NCBI RefSeq assembly: GCF_003171675.1
Contig: NZ_QFZQ01000013.1
Coordinates: forward strand, 1-64,000
Length of the DNA: 64,000 bases
Reading direction: 5' to 3'
From: Reichenbachiella versicolor
GTDB lineage: Bacteria; Bacteroidota; Bacteroidia; Cytophagales; Cyclobacteriaceae
Shown here: one piece after another, positions 18,754-28,934 of the stretch
Numbering within the stretch: the stretch's first letter is position 1
Layout of the letters: each line of letters starts with the position of its first letter
Notes under the pieces: generated by a model
Database searches by the model: none
What the model was told of the DNA's origin: nothing
The model's input: only the letters and a program-made list of their open reading frames with translations
Program-made: the position numbers and the translations under genes

Positions 18754-20643
18754 TTAGTATGCTCTTACAGTCACTCCTTTCATAAAGTTGACAAAAGCTT
18801 TATTAACTACTCTATTACCACCCATCGTAGGGTAATCACCGGTAAAATACCAGTCACCATCATGATCTGGACATGCTACATGAAGATTTTCAACTGTTTG
18901 AAACAATACTTCAAGATCAGCCTTCATATTCTTAGGTCGAACAATCTCAGTGATCTTAGCAGATATTTCTTCCTGTGTAAATGGAGCATATAATTCCTGG
19001 ACATAGTTAGGAACATTCTTTTCGTCAGCAGAAATCATACATTTCTCCATTACCTCGTCCAACAAATGAGCTTGTCCTGTATCTTCTAGAAGCTCTAAGA
19101 CCGCCCTAAATGCCACGAAATCCTTCATTTTACTCATATCGATACCATAGCAGTCAGGATATCTAATTTGAGGGGCGGAAGAAACAATAACTACCTTTCT
19201 AGGCTCCAGTTTATCAAGTAATGAAAGAATACTTTGTTCTAGTGTTGTTCCTCGTACAATAGAGTCGTCAATGATAACCAAATTGTCCTTGCCCTTATTT
19301 ACAACCTCATAAGTAGTGTCATAAACATTAGAAACCAATGAATTTCTTTCAGCATCACCCGTGATGAATGTTCTTAGTTTAGCATCTTTAATCACTAGTT
19401 CTTCCACTCTAGCTTTAAAAGAAAGTATACTCTCTAAATCATCTGGAGTTGGCTTTCCTTCTAGGATGATTTCTTTTCTCTTCTGAACTAAGTAATCATC
19501 CATACCTTTCATTAATCCTAAAAATGAAGTTTCGGCAGAATTAGGAATGTATGAAAAGATTGTATTTTTCAAATCAAAGTTGACTGCTTTTAGCACTTTA
19601 GGAACAAGCAGTTCACCTAATTTTTGTCTTTCTCTATAAATATCAGGGTCAGATGCTCTTGAAAAATATATTCTTTCGAACGTACAAGATTTCTTAGCAA
19701 GAGGTTCCAAAAATTGCTCTTCATGATAATTCGCTGCCTTATCAATGATCAGGGCATGACCTGGATTAATCTCTTTGATATCCTCATATGCACAGTTAAT
19801 AGCAGTCTTAATAGCCGGTTTTTCGGAGGCTACAATAATTATTTCATCATCTGCATAATAATACGCTGGACGAATACCTGCTGGATCCCTAGCCACAAAT
19901 GATGCTCCACTACCGATCATCCCTACCATAGCGTAACCCCCATCGAAGTCTTTACAGCTATGTCTGAGGATATTACCTATATTAAGTTCGTCTTCAATTT
20001 TCTGAGTAATCTCAGCCTTAGTAAATTGATTTTTATACTTCTCGTAAAGCTCCTGATTCTCTTCGTCTAAGAAATGACCGATCTTCTCCATTACTGTAAC
20101 CGTATCAGTCTTTTCCTTTGGATTTTGACCTAACTCAACAAGTTTATCAAACAACTCATCTACATTGGTCATATTGAAGTTACCCGCTACGACAAGGTTC
20201 TTACTTCTCCAGTTATTTTGCCTTAAGAAAGGATGACAGCTTTCAATACCATTTTTCCCATGTGTGCCATACCTTAAGTGGCCTAACCATACCTCTCCAG
20301 TAAAACCATAATTTTTTTTCAGCCAATCTTCATTGAAGTATTGATCATCCGTTCCTTCTTTTCTGGCCTTACCAAATTTTTTAGCGACCTTATCGAATAT
20401 CTTATTTAAAGGATTAGGATCTATTGACCTGAATCTACTGATGTATCTGTATCCAGGCTCTAGATTCATTTTGATGTTTGCAATACCAGCACCATCTTGT
20501 CCACGGTTTTGCATTTTTTTCATCAGTAGCAACAACTTATTTGCTCCATAGAGGGGCGTGTTGTACTTATCAATATAATATTGAAGGGGTTTTCTTAGTC
20601 GAATGTGTGCTATACCACATTCATGCTTAATTGGATCGCTCAT
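18754..20643 (-). CDS. Amidophosphoribosyltransferase-family protein (class II glutamine amidotransferase + PRTase)
   Basis: A 629-residue protein with an N-terminal glutamine amidotransferase domain (Cys9 in KHECGIAHI; MQNRGQDGAGIA; LGHLRYGTHG) and a PRPP-binding type I phosphoribosyltransferase domain (LVIIDDSIVRGTT, around 443-455). This is the first step of purine synthesis, PRPP + glutamine to phosphoribosylamine. It is longer than the ~470-510 residues of classical PurF and matches the long Bacteroidota paralogue, so I do not assign the symbol purF. If Cys9 is the catalytic nucleophile, an eight-residue propeptide must be removed. It lies 9 bp from nuoN but has no functional link to it. 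Confidence 0.88.
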   Translation of the reverse strand: MSDPIKHECGIAHIRLRKPLQYYIDKYNTPLYGANKLLLLMKKMQNRGQDGAGIANIKMNLEPGYRYISRFRSIDPNPLNKIFDKVAKKFGKARKEGTDDQYFNEDWLKKNYGFTGEVWLGHLRYGTHGKNGIESCHPFLRQNNWRSKNLVVAGNFNMTNVDELFDKLVELGQNPKEKTDTVTVMEKIGHFLDEENQELYEKYKNQFTKAEITQKIEDELNIGNILRHSCKDFDGGYAMVGMIGSGASFVARDPAGIRPAYYYADDEIIIVASEKPAIKTAINCAYEDIKEINPGHALIIDKAANYHEEQFLEPLAKKSCTFERIYFSRASDPDIYRERQKLGELLVPKVLKAVNFDLKNTIFSYIPNSAETSFLGLMKGMDDYLVQKRKEIILEGKPTPDDLESILSFKARVEELVIKDAKLRTFITGDAERNSLVSNVYDTTYEVVNKGKDNLVIIDDSIVRGTTLEQSILSLLDKLEPRKVVIVSSAPQIRYPDCYGIDMSKMKDFVAFRAVLELLEDTGQAHLLDEVMEKCMISADEKNVPNYVQELYAPFTQEEISAKITEIVRPKNMKADLEVLFQTVENLHVACPDHDGDWYFTGDYPTMGGNRVVNKAFVNFMKGVTVRAY

Positions 20644-20652
20644 TTCCTCTCT

Positions 20653-22113
20653 CTAAAATGCAAAACTAGTTTGATTTAATATGTTCAGCAAAAGGTCTGG
20701 TTTAAAGAAGAATATTAATATTAATATTGAAAAGAACGTCAGTACAGCGACATTAGTTCTTGAAACACTCAATCTCTTTTTACTGCCTTCTTTTATGATC
20801 ATTTGGTATGGGATTTTCAGATAATAAAACAAGGATAAGGCTGAATTAAGAACTCCTATTCCTAACAACCACATCAAATAGCCTTCAGGGTTTTTGGTGT
20901 AAGATTCCCATAACGCTGAAAAGACTAAGAGTTTAGCAGTAAAACCTGCTGTAGGTGGCAACCCTATTAAGGCTATTAGGATTACCAATCCTAGAATGGA
21001 AAACCCAATATTTTTCTTTCCAAGACCTGACAAATCTTCTATTTGATTAATTCCCGATTGCTCAAGTACCGCGATGAAATAAAACATACCTAAGTTCATC
21101 AAAGCATAAATAACCAAGTAAAATACTAGTGATTGAATACCAAAGTCTCCTCCAGCTATCAATCCTACTATAATAAATCCTGAGTGCGCTATGGATGAAT
21201 AAGCCATCAGTCGCTTCAAGTTGGTCTGTCGCAAAGCCGCTAAATTCCCGATAAACATACTAGTAATAGCAACTACAGATAGACCTTGATTCCACCCCCA
21301 AGAAACGGATGGTATTCCCGTATACATAACCAACGCGAATGCAAATATGAAAACTGAAGCTTTGGGTAAAACTGAAATATATCCAACCACCGGAGTAGGT
21401 CCTGCTTCGTAAGCATCGGGTGCCCAGATATGCATAGGTGCCATTGCTAGTTTAAACAATAGACCTATAGCGAATAACACTATAGCCATGACTAACCATG
21501 GACTATTCGAAAGCTGACTAATGATTGCAATAGAAAAATCAGGTATGTTTAAACTACCAGTAAGTCCATAAATCAATGACATACCGTAAAGCATAATTCC
21601 GCTTGACATTGCTCCAAAAAGCAAATATTTCAAACCTGCTTCATAACCCTTAGGTCTAAATGAAAATACCACCAACACATAAGAAGAAATAGAAACTAAT
21701 TCAACTGCGATGTAAAACACCAAAAAGTTAGCCGACTGAATTACCAGCATTGCTCCCAATAGCACCATCAGTATCAAGAAGTAATACTCTCCTTGATTAT
21801 ATAATTTTTTCTCATTCGGAAATACAAATACTACAATTGCTATTCCTATGAAAAGAGCTTTAATTATTCGCAGTAAAGAACTTTGCCAAAGCAATCCTAT
21901 CATAAACTCACCATCTATCGATTGTTGACCAATTGATAGAGCAGCCACCGCTAATACGGCTATAGTGAAAAGCCTCTTAAACAGTTCTCCTTTTTCCTTT
22001 ACAATAAGTTGCATTATTAATACTAGAATAGCTCCTACTGTAATAATTACCTCTGACAGTAAATAGGAAAAACCTAGTATAAGCTGCTGTATTTGAGTAC
22101 CTACCTGATTCAA
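20653..22113 (-). CDS. nuoN: NADH-quinone oxidoreductase subunit N
   Basis: This 486-residue polytopic membrane protein has about 14 helices and the antiporter-like core shared by NuoL, M and N. KLAMAPMHIWAPDAYEAGPT carries the conserved discontinuous-helix segment, and TNLKRLMAYSSIAHSGFI the second. It is a proton-pumping subunit of complex I and the last gene of the nuoHIJKLMN run, 1 bp behind nuoM. Confidence 0.95.
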   Translation of the reverse strand: MNQVGTQIQQLILGFSYLLSEVIITVGAILVLIMQLIVKEKGELFKRLFTIAVLAVAALSIGQQSIDGEFMIGLLWQSSLLRIIKALFIGIAIVVFVFPNEKKLYNQGEYYFLILMVLLGAMLVIQSANFLVFYIAVELVSISSYVLVVFSFRPKGYEAGLKYLLFGAMSSGIMLYGMSLIYGLTGSLNIPDFSIAIISQLSNSPWLVMAIVLFAIGLLFKLAMAPMHIWAPDAYEAGPTPVVGYISVLPKASVFIFAFALVMYTGIPSVSWGWNQGLSVVAITSMFIGNLAALRQTNLKRLMAYSSIAHSGFIIVGLIAGGDFGIQSLVFYLVIYALMNLGMFYFIAVLEQSGINQIEDLSGLGKKNIGFSILGLVILIALIGLPPTAGFTAKLLVFSALWESYTKNPEGYLMWLLGIGVLNSALSLFYYLKIPYQMIIKEGSKKRLSVSRTNVAVLTFFSILILIFFFKPDLLLNILNQTSFAF

Positions 22114-22114
22114 T

Positions 22115-23743
22115 TTACTTATTTAAAATAGATAGATTTACATCACCTTGCTGTTGTACAAACTCAACGAACCCAATTACCGTTTGGTTTGATAAGTCTA
22201 ATATCAATCCTGGGAAGATACCAAATAACAATGCCATCAAGGCAAGCGGTACAATCATTAAATACTCTCGAACAGAAAGGTCACTCATTTTCCATTGTTT
22301 ATCTCTTACCCAATATTGACCAAAAAACATTTTTTGTAAGGTCCAGAGAAAATAGGCTGCTCCTAAAACCAACCCTAACAGCCCTAATACTGGCATAAAA
22401 TGATCTAAAATAGAACCATGAACTGCTCCATCAAAAGCTCCTGCCAAAATCAAAAACTCTGCAATAAAACCTGAAAAGCCTGGCAATCCTAATGCCGCAA
22501 AAAATGCAATCACCATCGCTACCGTAAAATGTGGAAGTTTGGATGCTAAACCACTATAATCCGCTATTCGAAGATTATCTGTCCTGTCATAGAGTACGCC
22601 ACTTAAAATAAATAGCAGAGCAGAAATAATTCCATGTGAGAAAAGTTGCAAAATTGCTCCAGCATTTCCTTCAATGGTCAATGATGCCATTCCTAACATT
22701 ACGAACCCCATATGCGACACTGAAGAGTAAGCTATCAATCGTTTTAGATTAGACTGTGCAAGAGCAATCATTGCTGCATAAATAATAGCAATCACTCCGA
22801 ACAAACCAATCCACCATCCCATGGTCTGTGCCGCTTCTGGAAATATCGTATAGCCTATTCTATAAAATCCATACCCTCCAATTTTCAATAATACACCTGC
22901 TAATATTACAGATATAGGTGTAGGAGCTTCAACGTGCGCATCCGGCAACCAAGTATGAACCGGTACAGCAGGCAACTTAATAGCGAAACCTAAAAAGACT
23001 AGCAAGAATGCCAAATGTCTCATATCCCACCCTAAGAAACTACCTGAATAATCTAGGGACAGAACTGAACCTGAAAGATAGTTTTCAGGGCTCATCATTT
23101 TCATGATATTAAAAGTATGAATATTACCTCCTGGTACTTCTACTACGGACAAACTTAGTCCAATCATTACAATCAAGATAAGCAATGAACCTACGAGAGT
23201 ATAAATGTAAAACTTTATAGAAGCATAAGCTCTCTTTTTTCCTCCCCAAATACCTATCAAAAAGTACATAGGAAGGAGCATAAATTCAAAGAAGAGAAAA
23301 AACAAAAACATATCGATTGCAAGGAAACAACCCATGATACTTGTGCTTAGTATCATATACAGGATAAAATAACCTTTAACTTGTTTCTGAATATTCCAAG
23401 ATGAGATCACACCTATAAGCAAAATAATACCTGACAACAAAACCAAGGTTATGTTTAGTCCATCTACAGCAACAAAATACTGAATTAATAGACTACCAAA
23501 CGAACCAATACTTAGGTCAATCCATGGCATCTTTTCAACTAGCTGTAAACTTTCTGATCCATAACCTATCACTGACGAATCAAAACTGCTTACCGCTAAT
23601 AAGGTCAACAATAGCTCTAAAAGCATCGTACCCAATGCAACAAACCTGATAATTATAGTCTTGTCAGTTGGCACAAATAGCATTACTAATGCACCAAGCA
23701 AAGGCAAGAAAATCAGCGTTGTTAATAAATGATCTCCAATCAT
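22115..23743 (-). CDS. nuoM: NADH-quinone oxidoreductase subunit M
   Basis: This 542-residue proton-pumping subunit has VPVHTWLPDAHVEAPTPIS and SNLKRLIAYSSVSHMGFV, the two discontinuous-helix signatures, within ~14 membrane helices. Size is slightly above the usual ~500 residues because of a loop around residues 180-240. It follows nuoL after 12 bp. Confidence 0.96.
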   Translation of the reverse strand: MIGDHLLTTLIFLPLLGALVMLFVPTDKTIIIRFVALGTMLLELLLTLLAVSSFDSSVIGYGSESLQLVEKMPWIDLSIGSFGSLLIQYFVAVDGLNITLVLLSGIILLIGVISSWNIQKQVKGYFILYMILSTSIMGCFLAIDMFLFFLFFEFMLLPMYFLIGIWGGKKRAYASIKFYIYTLVGSLLILIVMIGLSLSVVEVPGGNIHTFNIMKMMSPENYLSGSVLSLDYSGSFLGWDMRHLAFLLVFLGFAIKLPAVPVHTWLPDAHVEAPTPISVILAGVLLKIGGYGFYRIGYTIFPEAAQTMGWWIGLFGVIAIIYAAMIALAQSNLKRLIAYSSVSHMGFVMLGMASLTIEGNAGAILQLFSHGIISALLFILSGVLYDRTDNLRIADYSGLASKLPHFTVAMVIAFFAALGLPGFSGFIAEFLILAGAFDGAVHGSILDHFMPVLGLLGLVLGAAYFLWTLQKMFFGQYWVRDKQWKMSDLSVREYLMIVPLALMALLFGIFPGLILDLSNQTVIGFVEFVQQQGDVNLSILNK

Positions 23744-23755
23744 GTTTTTAAACTC

Positions 23756-25786
23756 TTATCTTAAAAAATAGTAGATAGCCATCATTCCAAATAATGCCCA
23801 AACAAAATAAAGTTGAACGTTTCCACCTTGAATATTTCTAGCCTTATCCCCCAGAAACTTGGATAGTGATGCTACCCCATTTATTAAGCCATCTAATATA
23901 TATTTATCAACCCAACCGGCTACAAAGGAAACAACCACATCCGCTTTGGCGATTCCATTTACTATACCGTCTATTATATTTTTATCAATCCAATCAATAA
24001 GCTTGGCCAAGCTCAATTGCAACCGAGGCAATAGATTTACTATCCCATCAAAAACATACTTATCGAAATAATAGATTGCTTTGGCTTTGGCTATCATAAA
24101 CTTGGAAAAAATATTTCTGTAGAAATAATCCAAGTAAAAATGATGCATTGAAGTAGAATAGAATACATATTTCAACTTAACCATTAAGGCATTTAACCCA
24201 TTCTTTTGTACATATAAATAGGATATAAGTATTCCTAAAGTGGCTAATACTATAGAAAGCACAGTAATCAATGGTGAATGAATAAGACCATTCAGTTTTG
24301 TTATAGGAATAATTCTATCATGTAACCACCCACTTGTCAAATTGACTGGATTCAAAACAAAAACGAAGCCCAAAGACAAGACAGCCAATGTAATCAAGGG
24401 AAGTTTAATCTTAAGTGATTCATTGAATCTTGGTCGTCTATACTCACCGAAAAAGACAATAAAATACACTCTTCCCATGTACGCTGCTGTCATTAAAACT
24501 GATAAAAACACCAAGGATGTGACCCAAATGGGTACTTGACTACCTGATAACAATCCTGTCAGAATCAATTCCTTAGACAGGAAACCTGAAAACAATGGTA
24601 TACCTTCAAGAGAGAGCATACATACTGTAAACACCCAAAAGGTCACTGGAAGTACTTTCCTTAAGCCTCCCATATTTCGAATGTCTTGAGGATCAAAACT
24701 TCCATCGTTTCCTTCTAAATGGCTTTCATGAAAATAATGAATAACACTACCTGCACACAGGAATAAACCCGCCTTAAAAAAAGCATGCGTTACTAAGTGA
24801 AAAAATGCTGCCAGTGGAAATCCAGAACCTACAGCGGCTATCATGAACCCAAGTTGTGACACTGTGGAATAGGCTAATACTTTCTTAATATCTGTTTGAG
24901 CAAAAGCTGCAAAAGCTCCCATAAATGCTGTTAAGCCTCCAGCAATAATCATATTTTGCAATACTTCAAATGATAGTAATGGAAATACTCTTACCATCAA
25001 ATATACTCCAGCTGCTACCATAGTGGCAGCATGCATTAATGCAGATACAGGTGTCGGGCCAGTCATAGCGTCTGGTAACCATGTTTGTAGTGGAAATTGT
25101 GCAGACTTACCTACCGCTGCTAAAAACAGCCCAATTCCCATCGCAGATATCATAAATGAAGAAGCCCCAAAGGAATCTAAACCTAAAGTGCTGACTTGAT
25201 CTAAAAGGGTGCGAATTTCTAGGGTACCAAAAATATTCCAAGCTAAGAAAATCCCAAGTAAAAAACCTACATCCCCTATTTTGTTCATTAGAAACGCCTT
25301 AAAGGAAGACTTAGGAGGAGCTTCTTGTTTATACCAAAAACCTATTAATAAGTAGGAAGCGAATCCTACCAACTCCCAAAAGACAAAAGTCATCAGTAGA
25401 TTTGACGAAATCACGATACCATACATCGCAAAAGCAAATAAACCCAAATATGCAAAGTACCTATTTTGACCAGTGTCGTGCTTCATATATTCGACTGAAA
25501 AGACAGACACCATTAAAGCTACAATACCGACTACTACAGCCATTACAGCAGTTAGTGAATCATAATAAAAGCCTATTTTAAATGTATTATCGCCGACTGT
25601 AAACCAATCCACACTTTGTGTAAAACTGACTGGTGAATCAAGGATGAATATAGTACCAATTAAAAGTGTCAAAGCAGAAAAAGACACGTGTACCCAGCCC
25701 GCTAATCTTCTAGGTACAAAGAATGCTCCTATAGCACCTGCCATCGGCAGAATTAACAACAGCCATATCAAACTTTCCTTAACCAT
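23756..25786 (-). CDS. nuoL: NADH-quinone oxidoreductase subunit L
   Basis: This 676-residue proton-pumping subunit has QFPLQTWLPDAMTGPTPVSA and TDIKKVLAYSTVSQLGFM as antiporter-core signatures. The long C-terminal part corresponds to the lateral helix. It contains three spaced copies of a D-K-x-x-x-D-G-x-x-N motif (DKYVFDGIVN, DKNIIDGIVN, DKYILDGLIN; 23860-24060), and ends in a final membrane helix. It overlaps nuoK by 8 bp. Confidence 0.96.
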   Translation of the reverse strand: MVKESLIWLLLILPMAGAIGAFFVPRRLAGWVHVSFSALTLLIGTIFILDSPVSFTQSVDWFTVGDNTFKIGFYYDSLTAVMAVVVGIVALMVSVFSVEYMKHDTGQNRYFAYLGLFAFAMYGIVISSNLLMTFVFWELVGFASYLLIGFWYKQEAPPKSSFKAFLMNKIGDVGFLLGIFLAWNIFGTLEIRTLLDQVSTLGLDSFGASSFMISAMGIGLFLAAVGKSAQFPLQTWLPDAMTGPTPVSALMHAATMVAAGVYLMVRVFPLLSFEVLQNMIIAGGLTAFMGAFAAFAQTDIKKVLAYSTVSQLGFMIAAVGSGFPLAAFFHLVTHAFFKAGLFLCAGSVIHYFHESHLEGNDGSFDPQDIRNMGGLRKVLPVTFWVFTVCMLSLEGIPLFSGFLSKELILTGLLSGSQVPIWVTSLVFLSVLMTAAYMGRVYFIVFFGEYRRPRFNESLKIKLPLITLAVLSLGFVFVLNPVNLTSGWLHDRIIPITKLNGLIHSPLITVLSIVLATLGILISYLYVQKNGLNALMVKLKYVFYSTSMHHFYLDYFYRNIFSKFMIAKAKAIYYFDKYVFDGIVNLLPRLQLSLAKLIDWIDKNIIDGIVNGIAKADVVVSFVAGWVDKYILDGLINGVASLSKFLGDKARNIQGGNVQLYFVWALFGMMAIYYFLR

Positions 25787-26081
25787 TTAGCTCCGTCAAC
25801 TCATCTACGTTAGACACTCCTTGATTTTTAAAGATCTGATAAATGATCGCCAAAGCCACTGCTGATTCAGCTACTGCCACAACCAAAATAAACAGTGACG
25901 CCATTTGTCCAGTCAAACTTGGGTCATACTTCGAAAACCCTATAAAATTGATATTGGCAGAATTAAGAATTAATTCAACTCCTGCCAAAACCATTATGGC
26001 ATTCCTTTTTACTATGATGATCAATAAACCTATCACCAATAGTATCGTGCTGAATACAAGATAATGTTCTATTGGTATCAT
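25779..26081 (-). CDS. nuoK: NADH-quinone oxidoreductase subunit K
   Basis: A 100-residue subunit with three membrane helices and the conserved GVELILNSANINF segment containing the membrane Glu of the proton path. Normal length. It overlaps nuoJ by 4 bp and nuoL by 8 bp, showing tight coupling. Confidence 0.96.
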   Translation of the reverse strand: MIPIEHYLVFSTILLVIGLLIIIVKRNAIMVLAGVELILNSANINFIGFSKYDPSLTGQMASLFILVVAVAESAVALAIIYQIFKNQGVSNVDELTELNG

Positions 26082-26602
26082 CTTTTTTGTTTCTTTAAAC
26101 CCCTTCCAGCGATATATGCAGCCCCCACTAAAGCCATTAATAAAAAAACTGCCGTCAATTCCAACATCAGCAGGTGATCGCTCATGAGCTTGATTCCAAT
26201 AGTTTCTGTGATGGTGAATGCACTTTTTTTTACAGATGCAGAAAACAAAGGAAATGGTGCTTGAAACAAACGATAAAATATCATCCCTAAAGCTCCTGTC
26301 AAAAGCACAGCAGGAATTATTAACTTATTCCCTGACAACAATTTACTACCATCCACTCTCTGTGATAGCATCAGGCCAAAAGTCATCAATATAAGAAGTC
26401 CTCCTATATAGACTAATATTTGTGTGATCCCTACAAACTCCGCATTGGAAACTATATATATAGCTGCGACTCCAAAGAACACGAGCACAAGCATAAAAAT
26501 AGCATGTACAATATTCTTAGTGAATAGTATCATCAATGCACCAAACACCGACATACCTGCGAAGAAATAAAAGGCTAATATGTTGAAATCTATATTCCCC
26601 AT
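26078..26602 (-). CDS. nuoJ: NADH-quinone oxidoreductase subunit J
   Basis: This 174-residue membrane subunit has five helices, the last beginning at LLMLELTAVFLLMALVGA. LVYIGGLLILMTFGLM is the conserved helix 3 segment near the quinone end of complex I. It starts one base into the nuoI stop codon and overlaps nuoK. Confidence 0.94.
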   Translation of the reverse strand: MGNIDFNILAFYFFAGMSVFGALMILFTKNIVHAIFMLVLVFFGVAAIYIVSNAEFVGITQILVYIGGLLILMTFGLMLSQRVDGSKLLSGNKLIIPAVLLTGALGMIFYRLFQAPFPLFSASVKKSAFTITETIGIKLMSDHLLMLELTAVFLLMALVGAAYIAGRGLKKQKR

Positions 26603-27780
26603 TATTCCTTATTATTTTTTTTGATTTTGGGCTTAATCACAGGCTTCTTTGATTTCCCTTCGTTTGATTCAGACTGCCCCCCTCTTTCATCCTCATCCTT
26701 TTGGTCTTTTTTCAATTTTATCTTAGGCTTAAAAACTGGCTTGACAGGCTTAATATCCTCTGTTGTCTCTGTAGAATCAGTTTTAGAAATTGACTTCACC
26801 TTTGGTTTAACTACTGGTTTAGAAGGTTTTGAACTACTATCTTCCTCATTAGTGGTTTCCGTCTTGGGCTTGATCTTAGGCCTGAATACAGGTTTTTTAG
26901 GTCTATCCTCTTCGTTACTCGATAAATTCCCTTCCGTTTTCGGTTTTAATTTCACCTTTGGTTTAAAGGCAGGCTTCGCTGCTTTAGGTTTATTAGAATC
27001 CTCATCATCCAAGTTTCCTTTAACCTTTGGTTTAACGGAAACCTTTGGCTTTTTAATCTCAGACTTGTCTTCTGACTCTACTCTTTCACGAGAAGATTTC
27101 AATTTTGGTCTAAATGCTGGCTTAACTGATTTTTTCTCATCTCCACCCCCAATGTCAGTAGTTGATCCCAACTTTGGTTTAGCAACTCCTGTTGCTACTT
27201 TTTTAGCTGCAGCAGCAGTTTTTGCTTTTTCTTTAGCAGCATTGAATTCGTCGATCTCCTTTTTCTTCTGAGCGATTAGCTCTTCAGACATTACCGAGAA
27301 CTCTACATTATGCTCTTTCAAATCGAAAACACTAAAATCATGTTCCTTAGTCATAGTTAGACACTCGGTAGGACAGACCACAGTACACAGACCACAGAAA
27401 CAACATTTAGACATGTCAATATCAAACTTAGCAGGATATATTTTCTTCGAAGTACCGTCTGAGGTTTTACCTATCTCTTCTACAGAACGGATAGGCTCAA
27501 TATCTATGCAATTGACTGGACAAACTTTAGCACATTTATCACACACAATACAATCGTCCACTTCATTATGAAGTTTATAACGTCCATTCGTAGGTACTGG
27601 AAATTCTTCTTTTGGATATTGCAGTGTAAATATCCCATCTTTATGTTCAAAGTAACCTTTATCCTTTACACCAATCGGCTTTCGCGATGTACGTGCATCT
27701 AAAAAGTGCTTCCAAGTTATCTTTAGACCGATGAACAAGGAGATAAATGTCGATATGATTCTAGCAAAGTAGTATTTCAT
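26602..27780 (-). CDS. nuoI: NADH-quinone oxidoreductase subunit I with long Lys/Pro repeat tail
   Basis: Residues 1-~170 are a normal NuoI with two 4Fe-4S motifs (CIVCDKCAKVCP and CCFCGLCTVVCP) that pass electrons to the quinone site. The start at 27780 (MKYYFARII) overlaps the nuoH stop as ATGA; the frame extends upstream only as a shadow of nuoH. After an Ala/Lys-rich segment, about 190 residues form a highly charged, disorder-prone tail with seven spaced copies of a K-P-x-[FIV]-[KR]-P-K-[IVL]-K motif (examples KPAFRPKLK, KPVFKPKIK, KPVIKPKIK). Total length is 392 residues against the usual 150-220. Confidence 0.93.
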   Translation of the reverse strand: MKYYFARIISTFISLFIGLKITWKHFLDARTSRKPIGVKDKGYFEHKDGIFTLQYPKEEFPVPTNGRYKLHNEVDDCIVCDKCAKVCPVNCIDIEPIRSVEEIGKTSDGTSKKIYPAKFDIDMSKCCFCGLCTVVCPTECLTMTKEHDFSVFDLKEHNVEFSVMSEELIAQKKKEIDEFNAAKEKAKTAAAAKKVATGVAKPKLGSTTDIGGGDEKKSVKPAFRPKLKSSRERVESEDKSEIKKPKVSVKPKVKGNLDDEDSNKPKAAKPAFKPKVKLKPKTEGNLSSNEEDRPKKPVFRPKIKPKTETTNEEDSSSKPSKPVVKPKVKSISKTDSTETTEDIKPVKPVFKPKIKLKKDQKDEDERGGQSESNEGKSKKPVIKPKIKKNNKE

Positions 27781-28823
27781 CCTATCCACAATTTCCAAAT
27801 CCCACTTAAAAACACCATCAACAAAGATATCGGAGTCAGATATTTCCAACTCAGTTTCATCATTTGATCTACTCTGACTCTTGGATATGTCCAACGTACC
27901 CACATTTGAACAAACACTATCAACATAGCTTTTGAAATAAGCCAAAATCCACCCCACAATTGTGCCGACAATGTACCTGAGCTACCAGAAGTCCAATCAG
28001 CTAATTTCATCAACCCTACATTCGGTAAGAATGTATTCCAACTTCCAAAAAACATAATAACTGCAACTAATGCTGTCAACAGCATCATCCCATATTCTGC
28101 CAACATTATTACAGCCCATCTGAACCCTGAGTACTCTGTATGAAAACCTCCTATTAATTCAGATTCAGATTCAGGAAGATCGAAAGGTGTTCGGTTTGAC
28201 TCCGCTAATGAGGAGATAAAGTAGATTACAAAAACCACTATTAAGAATGGGTACTTCACTATATACCACGCTCCTATTCCCGTCCATCCTTCATTCCACC
28301 CTGAAAGGGACACAGTTTGCTGAATAGAAATTTCCTGTAAGCTCAAGGATTGCGAAAGCATCACTACACACAATATGCAAAGTCCCATTGGTATTTCATA
28401 ACTCACAATCTGAGCTACAGATCTCAATGCACCGAAAATTGAAAATTTGCTATTGGATCCCCATCCCGCCATTAATATGCCTATGACATCAAGTGAGATC
28501 ACAGCCATTAAAAAGTAAATGCCTGTTTCTGCTTCAGACCCAGTTACTCCTTCTGAAAGTGGCAAAACGGCAAACCCAGTAAAAATGGAGACGAAAATGA
28601 TTAATGGTGCGAGAATGAATAAAATCTTGTCTGCATTGAAGGAAATAATATCCTCCTTCTGCATCATCTTCAAAACATCTGCCAATGTTTGTAATAGACC
28701 ATACTTTCCTACAACCATAGGACCTAGTCTGTCTTGCATAAAAGCAGACACCTTACGCTCAGCATAGACTGCAAAGATCACAAAGACTAACAAGAAAGGC
28801 AGATAAAAAAGGAATGCTACCAT
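27777..28823 (-). CDS. nuoH: NADH-quinone oxidoreductase subunit H
   Basis: This 348-residue polytopic protein has FAVYAERKVSAFMQDRLGP near the N-terminus, SLAESNRTPFDLPESESEL in the centre and FVQMWVRWTYPRVRVDQMM near the end, all signatures of the quinone-chamber subunit. It is the first nuo gene here; murI lies 111 bp upstream, so nuoA-G are not adjacent. Confidence 0.96.
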   Translation of the reverse strand: MVAFLFYLPFLLVFVIFAVYAERKVSAFMQDRLGPMVVGKYGLLQTLADVLKMMQKEDIISFNADKILFILAPLIIFVSIFTGFAVLPLSEGVTGSEAETGIYFLMAVISLDVIGILMAGWGSNSKFSIFGALRSVAQIVSYEIPMGLCILCVVMLSQSLSLQEISIQQTVSLSGWNEGWTGIGAWYIVKYPFLIVVFVIYFISSLAESNRTPFDLPESESELIGGFHTEYSGFRWAVIMLAEYGMMLLTALVAVIMFFGSWNTFLPNVGLMKLADWTSGSSGTLSAQLWGGFWLISKAMLIVFVQMWVRWTYPRVRVDQMMKLSWKYLTPISLLMVFLSGIWKLWIG

Positions 28824-28934
28824 TGGGTAAAATAAAAGCGCAATTTAAGATTTGTTGTTGAAACAACTATCAAATGACAGGACTGATTATGACTATCCTC
28901 TCAATTTTTGATTGAGTATCAGCAACAACAGCTT

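Noticed and set aside
26621-27271. 216-codon plus-strand frame opposite nuoI
   Set aside because: It is antisense to the Lys/Pro repeat tail; the repeated codons there suppress stops on the other strand.
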